Shown here in pieces: positions 45,162 through 52,621 of a stretch of DNA of 64,000 bases; within the stretch, counting starts at the first letter, position 1; every line of letters starts with the position of its first letter. The notes under the pieces are model-generated. The model was not told the DNA's origin and did no database searches. It saw only the letters and a list, made by a program, of their open reading frames with translations. Source of the DNA: DATBJG01 sp963790545. Its GTDB lineage: Bacteria; Acidobacteriota; Vicinamibacteria; Vicinamibacterales; JAMQPK01. Made by a program: the position numbers and the translations under genes. The stretch spans positions 434,001 through 498,000 of the forward strand of contig CAWBPA010000024.1 in NCBI GenBank assembly GCA_963790545.1, written 5' to 3'.

Positions 45162-45747
45162 CGGGGGGAGCGCTGACAGATTTGCTGATTGAAACTGCAA
45201 TGCGACAGCCGTTGTCGCCAGCGCCGCGACATTGCGCGGTCCGCGCGAGACCGTCAATCTCGCACAGTGCCAACAGGCGTGTGACCGTGGTCGCGTAAAA
45301 GATGCACAATGGCTGCGGCACCGGCTCACGCACACCGCAGAAGATGGATGAGTGGACGTCGAACGTCCCCTCGCCCCGGCGAAGGCGTGCGGTCGCGGAA
45401 CTGTCACGGTAGGTGCGCCGCACGACTTCTCGCGCGAGTCGGAGAGCCATACGAGCGCGCATCGCGTGAGGCAGTGACTTCGTCGTTGCACGGCGGAAGC
45501 CTGAAAGACCATTGAAGGTCCATTCGGCCGCGTACTCTCCGGCCCTGCCCGTGACGAGTTGATACGGCTCCCCTTCCTGTCGAAGGAAGCTCAGAACGGC
45601 AACGAGGGGGGCGATGCCAATCGATCCCTCACGAAGCCCGGACGGACGGAGCCAGTTCTCATAGAACTCGAGTCGCGACGGCATCACGTCGGCAATACTT
45701 TGATGCAGGCTGGCCACGAGCAGACGACCGATTCCCCCTTGGTCCAT
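45154..45747 (-). CDS. V4R-like domain protein
   Basis: The 197-residue protein has EFYENWLRPSGLREGSIGIAP, VLSFLRQEGEPYQLV and a C-terminal AQCRGAGDNGCRIAVSISK. The Cys-rich ending is like the V4R (vinyl-4-reductase) fold that binds small hydrophobic ligands, and is seen with regulators. A homologue of bacteriochlorophyll 4-vinyl reductase is not implied. Divergent from mobA (49 bases apart). The frame ends inside the terminator. Confidence 0.6.
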   Translation of the reverse strand: MDQGGIGRLLVASLHQSIADVMPSRLEFYENWLRPSGLREGSIGIAPLVAVLSFLRQEGEPYQLVTGRAGEYAAEWTFNGLSGFRRATTKSLPHAMRARMALRLAREVVRRTYRDSSATARLRRGEGTFDVHSSIFCGVREPVPQPLCIFYATTVTRLLALCEIDGLARTAQCRGAGDNGCRIAVSISKSVSAPPET

Positions 45748-45796
45748 TTTTCTGTGATAGATTTAGGACGCCTTTGAGCACTCCCGCGATCGCGGC

Positions 45797-46411
45797 ATGT
45801 GGAGCGCGGCTATCCTCGCGGGCGGACGTGCGCGGCGCCTCGGAGGCCGCGACAAAGCCGCCCTTCGGGTCGGTCCCTCGGCCATTCTCGAGCGGCAGCT
45901 TGCCCTCCTCCGTCCCCTCGTCGATCGGATTCTGATCGTGGCCAACGACGCCCGGTACACCCGCCACGGGGTACCCGTCGTCCGCGACCGCGTCGAAGGC
46001 GCCGGTGCCCTTGGCGGTCTCTATACGGCAATTGATGCCGCCGGAACACCCCGCACCCTCGTTCTCGCATGCGATTTGCCGTTCTTGACGAACGAGTTTC
46101 TGACGAAGCTGATGACCGAAGGGCGCAATGCTGACATCGTGCTGCCGCGAACACAGGATGGGTTCCACCCGTTGTGCGCTGCCTATTCGGATCGAGCTGG
46201 TACCGCATTCCGCGTGCAACTGGCCGCGGGCGTCCGTAAGATTACCGACGCCATCGAGCGCTCCGACGGACTCATCGTTCGCGAACTTGGCCCCGATGAG
46301 TTGGCGCCGTACGATCCGCGCGGCACGCTCTTTTTCAACGTAAACACGCCTGACGATTATGCGCGGGCGATCGAACTGGGAGCTGATGTCGGAGACGATC
46401 ACGATGCGTGA
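45797..46411 (+). CDS. mobA: Molybdenum cofactor guanylyltransferase MobA
   Basis: MobA joins GMP to molybdopterin. The 204-residue protein starts AAILAGGRARRLGGRDKAAL, with the GTP-binding signature LAGGxxxRxGGxDK, then LVLACDLPFLTNEFL with the metal-binding Asp and FFNVNTPDDYARA at the end. It might be a free-standing protein for molybdoenzymes elsewhere. The gene stands upstream of argS with a 63-base gap. Confidence 0.88.
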   Translation: MWSAAILAGGRARRLGGRDKAALRVGPSAILERQLALLRPLVDRILIVANDARYTRHGVPVVRDRVEGAGALGGLYTAIDAAGTPRTLVLACDLPFLTNEFLTKLMTEGRNADIVLPRTQDGFHPLCAAYSDRAGTAFRVQLAAGVRKITDAIERSDGLIVRELGPDELAPYDPRGTLFFNVNTPDDYARAIELGADVGDDHDA

Positions 46412-46474
46412 CGGCAGTTGCCGTATCGCGTCGAATCGTACCGCAGCCCCACGAGGTAGTCAAACCACGTTGCG

Positions 46475-48505
46475 ATGATTCTTCCCGTACACGACGCCAT
46501 TCGCACACGACTCTGGCAGCTGCTTACAGATCTGTATCAGCTGACCCCCGAAACTCTGCCTGCGCTGCCCCTCGAGTCACCGCCAAACCGTGCACTCGGC
46601 GATCTGGCGACACCCGTCGCCTTCGAGCTTGCGCGCCGTCTGCGCAAAGCGCCCCGTGCCATTGCTCAGGAACTGGCCGGGGCGATCGGCCCGCTCGAGG
46701 GCGTGCGCCGTGTCGAGGCGACACCCAACGGGTACCTCAACATCTTCCTCGATCGACCTGCCTTTCTGACCGCACGGCTGGCCGGCAAGACGGGGCGTTC
46801 ATCGCCGCCGACCGAGGCCAAGACGATTGTCGAGCACACGGCCATCAACCCGAACAAAGCTGCACACATTGGCCATCTGCGCAACTCGGCTCTGGGCGAC
46901 ACCCTCGTACGCGTGCTGCGCTTCCGCGAGCAGGCGGTCGAAGTCCAGAACTACATCGACGATACAGGTGTCCAGGTGGCGGACGTGGTCGTCGGGTTCC
47001 GTGAGCTCGAGCACCAGACGCTCGATGGCATCCGCGAGATCGCGAACAGCACCCGCTTCGACTACTACTGCTGGGATCTGTATGCGCGCGTGACTGACTG
47101 GTACACGCAGGACAAGGAGCGGCTCAAAATCCGTGCGGCGGCGCTGCACGACATCGAGCACGGACAGTCCGAGGCGGCTGCCATTGCCGCCTTCACTGCG
47201 GATCGCATCGTCCGGTGCCATCTCAAGACCATGGCCCGGATGAACGTCGACTATGACCTGCTCACGTGGGAGGGTGACATTCTACGCCTCCAGTTCTGGG
47301 CGCGGGCCTTCGAGATCCTCAAACAGAAAGGCGCAATCTACCTGCAGACCGAGGGGCGCCTGGCTGGCTGCTGGGTCATGCGGATCGAGTCTGAGGAGGC
47401 ACCGGAACCACAGAGCGACGATGCCGACGCCGCCCCGGCAACGGAGGGCGACGACAGCGACAACGAGAAGGTCATCGTTCGATCGAATGGCACGGTGACA
47501 TATGTCGGCAAGGATATGGCCTACCAGTTCTGGAAGTTCGGTCTTCTTGGACACGACTTCCGCTACCGGGTATTCGGCGACCGGGCCGAGGGCGGACCTT
47601 TATGGGCCACGACTGCCGTGGCAGAGGACGCGTCAAACGGCCACCCGCAATTTGGTGCGGCGGGCACGACGTACAACGTCATCGATGTCCGCCAGTCCTA
47701 CCTGCAAAAGCTCCTGAAGCAGGCGCTGACGACGCTCGGCTACCGCGACCAGGCCGAGCACTGCATCCACTTTTCGTACGAGATGGTGGCGTTGTCGCGA
47801 CAGACGGCCGCCACGCTCGGCTACATTTCCAGTGAAGGCGCTGCCGACGAGGACAAAGGGTTCGTCGAGGTGTCAGGGCGCAAAGGCCAGGGCGTCAAAG
47901 CCGACGACTTGCTGGATGCGCTCGAGAAATATGCGCTGACTGAAGTGGTCAAACGCAATTCCGAGCTTGGCACGCAGGAATGCGAGCGCATCGCGCACCT
48001 GATTGCCGTGGCGGCCGTCCGCTACTTGATGATCAAGTACTCGCGCACGAAGGTGATCGCGTTCGATCTTGCCGAAGCCCTGAGCTTCGAAGGCGAAACC
48101 GGACCCTACCTGCAGTATGCCGTCGTACGGGCCCAGAACATCTTCAACAAGCTGCGCGATCGCGATGGATTGCACGAAGCCGAGGTGCTTCAGGGGCTTG
48201 CGGGGACTCCGGCCTCGGAGCTCGAAGGGGCCGACGGCTCACACGATCTGTGGGCCTTGGTGCTCGAAGCGGCCAGACTGGACGATGTGGTCGAGCAGGT
48301 CGTGCGAACGCTCGAATTTTCCGTGCTCGCAAAATACGCGTTCGGGCTGGCGCAAAGCTTCAATGCGTTCTACCATCGGTACCCGATTTTGAACGAGGAA
48401 CGCCCCGAAGTCCGGCGGTGGCGGGCGGCAGGTGTCAGCTACTTTCGACGCCAGCTCACGCGCACGCTCGATTTGATGGGCATTGCGGTTCCGCCAAGGA
48501 TGTAG
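46475..48505 (+). CDS. argS: Arginyl-tRNA synthetase
   Basis: ArgS charges tRNA-Arg. The 676-residue frame is intact: an N-terminal Add1 domain (PPNRALGDLATPVAFELARR), class I motif HIGH as NPNKAAHIGHLRNSALGDT, and the C-terminal anticodon domain (TGPYLQYAVVRAQNIFNKL, FNAFYHRYPILNEERP). It is some 80-100 residues longer than E. coli ArgS; part of the excess is an acidic insert (DDADAAPATEGDDSDNEK near 312-329). The intact frame over 2 kb is a contrast with valS in this window. Confidence 0.95.
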   Translation: MILPVHDAIRTRLWQLLTDLYQLTPETLPALPLESPPNRALGDLATPVAFELARRLRKAPRAIAQELAGAIGPLEGVRRVEATPNGYLNIFLDRPAFLTARLAGKTGRSSPPTEAKTIVEHTAINPNKAAHIGHLRNSALGDTLVRVLRFREQAVEVQNYIDDTGVQVADVVVGFRELEHQTLDGIREIANSTRFDYYCWDLYARVTDWYTQDKERLKIRAAALHDIEHGQSEAAAIAAFTADRIVRCHLKTMARMNVDYDLLTWEGDILRLQFWARAFEILKQKGAIYLQTEGRLAGCWVMRIESEEAPEPQSDDADAAPATEGDDSDNEKVIVRSNGTVTYVGKDMAYQFWKFGLLGHDFRYRVFGDRAEGGPLWATTAVAEDASNGHPQFGAAGTTYNVIDVRQSYLQKLLKQALTTLGYRDQAEHCIHFSYEMVALSRQTAATLGYISSEGAADEDKGFVEVSGRKGQGVKADDLLDALEKYALTEVVKRNSELGTQECERIAHLIAVAAVRYLMIKYSRTKVIAFDLAEALSFEGETGPYLQYAVVRAQNIFNKLRDRDGLHEAEVLQGLAGTPASELEGADGSHDLWALVLEAARLDDVVEQVVRTLEFSVLAKYAFGLAQSFNAFYHRYPILNEERPEVRRWRAAGVSYFRRQLTRTLDLMGIAVPPRM

Positions 48506-48508
48506 GGG

Positions 48509-49201
48509 ATGGGTCCAATCATCGGCATCGTTCGCGGCCATGCCGTCGGCGACTATGTCGAGGCGATTCGACGGGCAGGCGGAGAGCCGCGGGTTCTGGA
48601 ACCCGAAACCGACTCCCCCGAGTCGGTCATCGCGGAGATCGACGGACTGTTGCTGACGGGGGGAGCCGACGTCGATCCGGCGCTGTACGGCGAGCAGACA
48701 CACCCCAAGACCACCATCGTCCCACCGGTGCGTGACCGCTTCGAGCTCGAACTTGCACGGCTCGCCATCGAGCGCGACCTGCCATTTCTCGGAATCTGCC
48801 GGGGCGAACAGGTCATGAACATCGCGGGAGGCGGCACCCTCATTCAAGACATCCCGTCACAGGTTGGCGGGGCGCTGACGCATTCCATCGACGCGCCCCT
48901 GAACGCCTCCGCGCACGAAGTCTGGATCAACCGCGGCACACGTCTGTGGCACGCAATGCGCGAACAATTGGAGGATGGTGAGACCTCTCAGGTCAACAGC
49001 CGCCACCATCAAGCCGTCGATCGGGTCGGCGAGGGCTTCGACATCTCGGCGACTGCGCCGGACGGGGTCATTGAAGCCATCGAAAAACCGAATGCCCGGT
49101 TCTGCGTGGGCGTGCAGTGGCATCCCGAAAATTTCTGGAGAACCGGGGAGTTCCGCTCGCTCTTCGAGAGCTTCGTCGAGGCGTGCGAGAAGAAGTCGTG
49201 A
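48509..49201 (+). CDS. Class-I glutamine amidotransferase-like peptidase C26
   Basis: The 230-residue enzyme belongs to the PuuD/gamma-glutamyl hydrolase family: IDGLLLTGGADVDPALYGE, nucleophile Cys in LGICRGEQVMNIAGGG, and His/Glu in GVQWHPENF. Such proteins hydrolyse gamma-glutamyl-GABA or related amides. The start ATG follows the argS stop after 3 bases, so they may be cotranscribed. Its stop at 49201 abuts a REP-like pair. Confidence 0.88.
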   Translation: MGPIIGIVRGHAVGDYVEAIRRAGGEPRVLEPETDSPESVIAEIDGLLLTGGADVDPALYGEQTHPKTTIVPPVRDRFELELARLAIERDLPFLGICRGEQVMNIAGGGTLIQDIPSQVGGALTHSIDAPLNASAHEVWINRGTRLWHAMREQLEDGETSQVNSRHHQAVDRVGEGFDISATAPDGVIEAIEKPNARFCVGVQWHPENFWRTGEFRSLFESFVEACEKKS

Positions 49202-49259
49202 GGCGGGGCTGAAAGCCCCGCCCTACGTACTGTACGTAGGCCGGACCTTCAGGTCCGGC
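49202..49259. repeat. Head-to-head REP-like pair (BIME-type)
   Basis: First stem GGCGGGGCT at 49202-49210 with AGCCCCGCC at 49214-49222; second stem GCCGGACCT at 49240-49248 with AGGTCCGGC at 49251-49259. Between them CCTACGTACTGTACGTAGG (49222-49240) is a perfect palindrome, which puts a GTAG head on each element in opposite orientation. The pair fills the gap between convergent genes. Confidence 0.8.
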
Positions 49260-49262
49260 AAT

Positions 49263-50543
49263 CTACCGTCTGCTGATCACACCGGTCGTAAACGCTTTGT
49301 TGGCTGGTATCTGGATCGGTTCCGCATCGCCCGCGTTCTTGTCGTTGACCTCCGTCCAGGTCATGTATACGGAATGCATCTCCTCCCAGATTTGCTGGCC
49401 CCACGCCACCGGTGACCTCGGATCGCGGTTCAGGGGGTTTGCCGGCGAGTTGTCGTAGTTTGCGACGTACTCCAGGATCGCACCCTTGGGAACAGGGGCG
49501 GGCTCCGAGAGGATGTAGTAGTTCTGCCACGAATCATCCCACTTGGGGACGTGCAGCAGGACGCGGCGCAGACCATCCGGATACACAAGAGAGGCCGAAC
49601 CGGTTTGTGCCAGCAAATGCATGTGCGGCCGCAAGGCATGTACGCGTGCGTTTACCGGGAATTGAAACGCCGCAATCGCCTCGTGCTTGTGCACCATCGG
49701 CGGAATGAGCAGCGCGGTATTGGCAACGATGACCGTGTGGACCTGCGTGTGCACGGGCTTTCGCGCAAATCTGAACCCGACCTTGCTCTGATCGGTCGTC
49801 TCTTTGCCAATCGCGTTGTAGTGCATGCCAAATTCAATGCGGGTCCCTTTGCGAATCAGCTTGCCGTACCCGTCGCGCCAGACGATGGCTTCGAGTCCCG
49901 GCGAGTAGAGGTGCAGGTTCTCGGCGCCCGTGGCACGGCCTTCGCCAGGGGCCACCGCACCAGCCACGGCATGGTGGACGACTCGGCGATTCCCGGGACG
50001 AACTTCGATGGCCTGGATCCAGGTGTCTTCGGGAAACACGTACTCGTTCGACGGAAGATTCGTCCACGGGATCGTACCGGTCGCCGGCACCGTGAAGGGT
50101 TCCGCCATCGTCAACACCAGGTCGGGTGTCCCAATCTGCCAGCCGTCGGCAAACTCCGGCGGCGAGGGCATGTCGGCGGGATTGCCTTCTTTGGCACCTC
50201 CATCGACCCACCGAACGAGCGTTTGAATTTCTTTCTCGTCGAGCATCTTGTCGTTGCGGAATTCACCGTAGTGGGGGTCTGCCTTCCACGGCGGCATGCG
50301 GCGCTGCAGGATTTCCTGCTTGATCGCCCTGGCCCAGGGGCGTGCGTTCTCGTAGGTCAAGAGCGACATTGGCGCGATCTCACCCGGCCGATGGCAGTAC
50401 ACGCAGTTCTCAAAGAGGATTGGCGCCACGTCCTTAGAGAACGTCACCTCCGTCGCATCAGCGCGTTGTCCCTGGCCGGCAATCGTGAAAGGCCAAACCA
50501 GCGCCAGCACCACGACAGCCGCAACCGACAGCATTCGCCACAT
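49263..50543 (-). CDS. Secreted cytochrome c with copper-monooxygenase-like domain
   Basis: From ATG at 50543 (MWRMLSVAAVVVLALVWPF) a signal peptide leads to a c-type heme site (FENCVYCHRPGEIAPM), followed by WKADPHYGEF. The rest resembles the ascorbate-dependent copper type II monooxygenase fold: VVHHAVAGAVAPG, EFGMHYNAIGKETTD and ALRPHMHLLAQ have the paired His. Domain combination is common in Acidobacteriota and Planctomycetota; substrate unknown. An upstream GTG/ATG at 50567 is possible. Confidence 0.78.
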   Translation of the reverse strand: MWRMLSVAAVVVLALVWPFTIAGQGQRADATEVTFSKDVAPILFENCVYCHRPGEIAPMSLLTYENARPWARAIKQEILQRRMPPWKADPHYGEFRNDKMLDEKEIQTLVRWVDGGAKEGNPADMPSPPEFADGWQIGTPDLVLTMAEPFTVPATGTIPWTNLPSNEYVFPEDTWIQAIEVRPGNRRVVHHAVAGAVAPGEGRATGAENLHLYSPGLEAIVWRDGYGKLIRKGTRIEFGMHYNAIGKETTDQSKVGFRFARKPVHTQVHTVIVANTALLIPPMVHKHEAIAAFQFPVNARVHALRPHMHLLAQTGSASLVYPDGLRRVLLHVPKWDDSWQNYYILSEPAPVPKGAILEYVANYDNSPANPLNRDPRSPVAWGQQIWEEMHSVYMTWTEVNDKNAGDAEPIQIPANKAFTTGVISRR

Positions 50544-50572
50544 ATCGCCTCCCTCAACACGCGTCACGATTC

Positions 50573-50643
50573 ACCACGGAGGACACAGAGGACACAGAGA
50601 AAATCAAACCCAAATTGCTCTGTGTTCTCTGTGCCCTCTGTGG
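50573..50643. repeat. ACACAGAG word hairpin, copy 2
   Basis: Left arm 50573-50599 (ACCACGGAGGACACAGAGGACACAGAG is one repeat run) and right arm 50617-50643 (CTCTGTGTTCTCTGTGCCCTCTGTGG) are near-perfect complements. The gap lies between two secreted-protein genes. It repeats the word of 7222-7288. Confidence 0.85.
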
Positions 50644-50664
50644 TTAGAAGCTCTTCCCACTAAG

Positions 50665-51159
50665 TTAGTATCTCGATCGCTTCCGGCTCAGCTCGTACGT
50701 GAACTTGAGCCACTTCACGTCGTCCATCAGAACGTCGGCCGTCCCCACGAGTTCTGTGCGTTCGGTCCTGAAGTTGAACAAGATCCTGACATTGTCTTTC
50801 CAGCCACCGCGAAGGTTTTTGGAAAACGTGGCCGCATCGGTCGAGGTCTGGGGCTTGCCCATCGCGCCCATGACGCGGAGCTCTTCGCCGACGATCTGAC
50901 CTCCAACAAAGCTCGCCCCGTCGGCTCCACCGAAAAACGGCGTGATCGTGCCGACGAGCTTTCCGTCGATGGTTTCAATCGTGAGCACCACGGGTTGATC
51001 TTCCTGAGCACCGGGGGAGGGCTTGTCGATGGCCCAGCGTTGGACACCAACCCAGGTACCCTCGAAGCGGGTTGAGGGCACATTCTGGGCCGCCGACAGT
51101 CCTTCAGGCCCCGGGGCCACGAGCAGGCTCAAAACGGAGCAGACCGCGATCGCTCGCAT
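50665..51159 (-). CDS. Secreted protein of unknown function
   Basis: A 164-residue protein with a signal peptide (MRAIAVCSVLSLLVAPGPEG) and a beta-rich domain: FEGTWVGVQRWAID, VVLTIETIDGKLVGTITPFFGG, VGTADVLMDDVKWLKFTYEL. It resembles the lipocalin-like/calycin proteins of unknown role, but no motif is decisive. The ending KFTYELSRKRS is basic. No close operon partner: a repeat separates it from the cytochrome gene. Confidence 0.65.
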   Translation of the reverse strand: MRAIAVCSVLSLLVAPGPEGLSAAQNVPSTRFEGTWVGVQRWAIDKPSPGAQEDQPVVLTIETIDGKLVGTITPFFGGADGASFVGGQIVGEELRVMGAMGKPQTSTDAATFSKNLRGGWKDNVRILFNFRTERTELVGTADVLMDDVKWLKFTYELSRKRSRY

Positions 51160-51248
51160 GGGAGGATCCCCCTGTGAGGCCTTCGTTACACTGAATGAAA
51201 TCTGTACAGGTATAACCGGTTCAGGGTTCGACGAGCAATGAAAATCAT

Positions 51249-51326
51249 TGGCGAATTAGCGCTGCGTGATTTCGCGAATCGTTGGCGAGTGGTGAATGGG
51301 AGATTCACGATTTATCGCTCATTCAG
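51249..51326. repeat. GCGAATCG word hairpin, copy 1
   Basis: Left arm 51249-51300 (TGGCGAATTAG, GCGTGATTTCGCGAATCG, TTGGCGAGTGGTGAATGG) and right arm 51302-51326 (GATTCACGATTTATCGCTCATTC) are loosely complementary. The rRNA-methyltransferase stop (51323-51325) is at the right edge. A longer relative lies at 58583-58758. Confidence 0.65.
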
Positions 51327-52609
51327 GGCCGGTCGAGCACGGCAATCATTTCAACGTGAGCGGTGTTCGGAAACAAATCGAACGCCTCGATGTCCGCCAG
51401 TCGATAACCTGCCTGCACAAGCTCCTTGACGTCACGTGCGAGGGTCGCCACATCGCATGACACATACACAACCCGACGGGGCCGCCCCGATCCCAGGCCC
51501 GCCGCCGCTTCGCGCGACAAGCCGGTGCGCGGCGGATCAAGGACGACGGTCTGCGCTGACAAATCGCGTGTCCGACGGAGAAATTGCTCGACGGAGAGGT
51601 GATGTGACAGATAGGGCCTCTCACAGGACGCGGCGTTGACGGTGAGATCGAGTGCGCTGGTGGCATCGCCTTCGACCGCCACCACCTCGTCGCGACGAGT
51701 CGAGGCAAGCGACGCGGCAAACAGACCCACGCCGGCGTACAGGTCAATGACCGGTCCGTCCCCCACGTGTGCAAGGACCTGTTGGACGAGCTCTGAAAGG
51801 AGGTAGCGATTTCCTTGAAAGAACGCCCGAACATGCCGCCGTATTCGAATCGGCTCTGGCTTTCCTTCGAGGGGCCGGATGTCCAATCCGTCCGTCACGT
51901 ACGGAATCCCCATGACGACTCGCGTCCGGGCGTCCGCCGGCCCGGACCAGCTCAATCCAGTAAGAGTGGGGTCGACGTTCTTCGCAAGTCGTTCCGCCGC
52001 ACGCTCGTCGCGCAGCTCCACATGGATCGCCCGTGCATCGGCTGCAATGTTTTCCGCGAGCTCGATCCCGACCACCTCATCGGCGCTTGCATCCCCGGCC
52101 AGTAACTCGCCAATCGCCCGTACGGCTTGAATCGCATTCGGTTGGAGTTGGCCGCTCGTGGCCGGGTCACACAGATCGTGCGTCGATTCTCGATAGAACC
52201 CGACATATCGTCCGCGAACGTGGAACCGGGCGCGCATCCTGTAGCCCCGCTCCGGCGATGGAGCCACCGCAATACTCTTCGGGAGCGTCACACGGGCTAT
52301 ACGCGAAAATGCATCGGCCACAATCTCGGCTTTCAACGCGAGCTGTCGTTTGTACGTGATGTGGGCAAACGTGTTTCCACCACAGGCGGGGTCCACAAGT
52401 GGCTGTCGACGATCGGTGTGGGGTTCGAGGACGTCCACGACAGCCCCGTGCAGCACGTCGCGCGCGACGCGTTCAATACGAGCTCGAACACGTTCGCCAG
52501 GGATCGCGCCGCGCACCAAAACCACGCGGCCCTGATGCCGGGCGAGCATACGGCCGCCTGCAACGGCTTTCTCAGGGACGAGAATCAGCTCGGAACCGGC
52601 AGTCAACAT
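51323..52609 (-). CDS. TrmA/RlmD-family RNA (uracil-5-)-methyltransferase
   Basis: The ATG at 52609 (MLTAGSELILVPEK) gives about 428 residues: an N-terminal TRAM domain (VLVRGAIPGERVRARIE), a linker with QGNRYLLSELVQQVLAHVGD, SAM motif DLYAGVGLFAASL, DPPRTGLSREAAAGL and the catalytic Cys in VYVSCDVATLARDV. RlmD-type proteins usually have an iron-sulfur cluster of four Cys near the TRAM domain; only one Cys (DPACGGN) is seen, so the cluster seems lost or reduced. GTG at 52621 is an alternative start. Confidence 0.88.
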   Translation of the reverse strand: MLTAGSELILVPEKAVAGGRMLARHQGRVVLVRGAIPGERVRARIERVARDVLHGAVVDVLEPHTDRRQPLVDPACGGNTFAHITYKRQLALKAEIVADAFSRIARVTLPKSIAVAPSPERGYRMRARFHVRGRYVGFYRESTHDLCDPATSGQLQPNAIQAVRAIGELLAGDASADEVVGIELAENIAADARAIHVELRDERAAERLAKNVDPTLTGLSWSGPADARTRVVMGIPYVTDGLDIRPLEGKPEPIRIRRHVRAFFQGNRYLLSELVQQVLAHVGDGPVIDLYAGVGLFAASLASTRRDEVVAVEGDATSALDLTVNAASCERPYLSHHLSVEQFLRRTRDLSAQTVVLDPPRTGLSREAAAGLGSGRPRRVVYVSCDVATLARDVKELVQAGYRLADIEAFDLFPNTAHVEMIAVLDRP

Positions 52610-52621
52610 GGCAGTCGTCAC

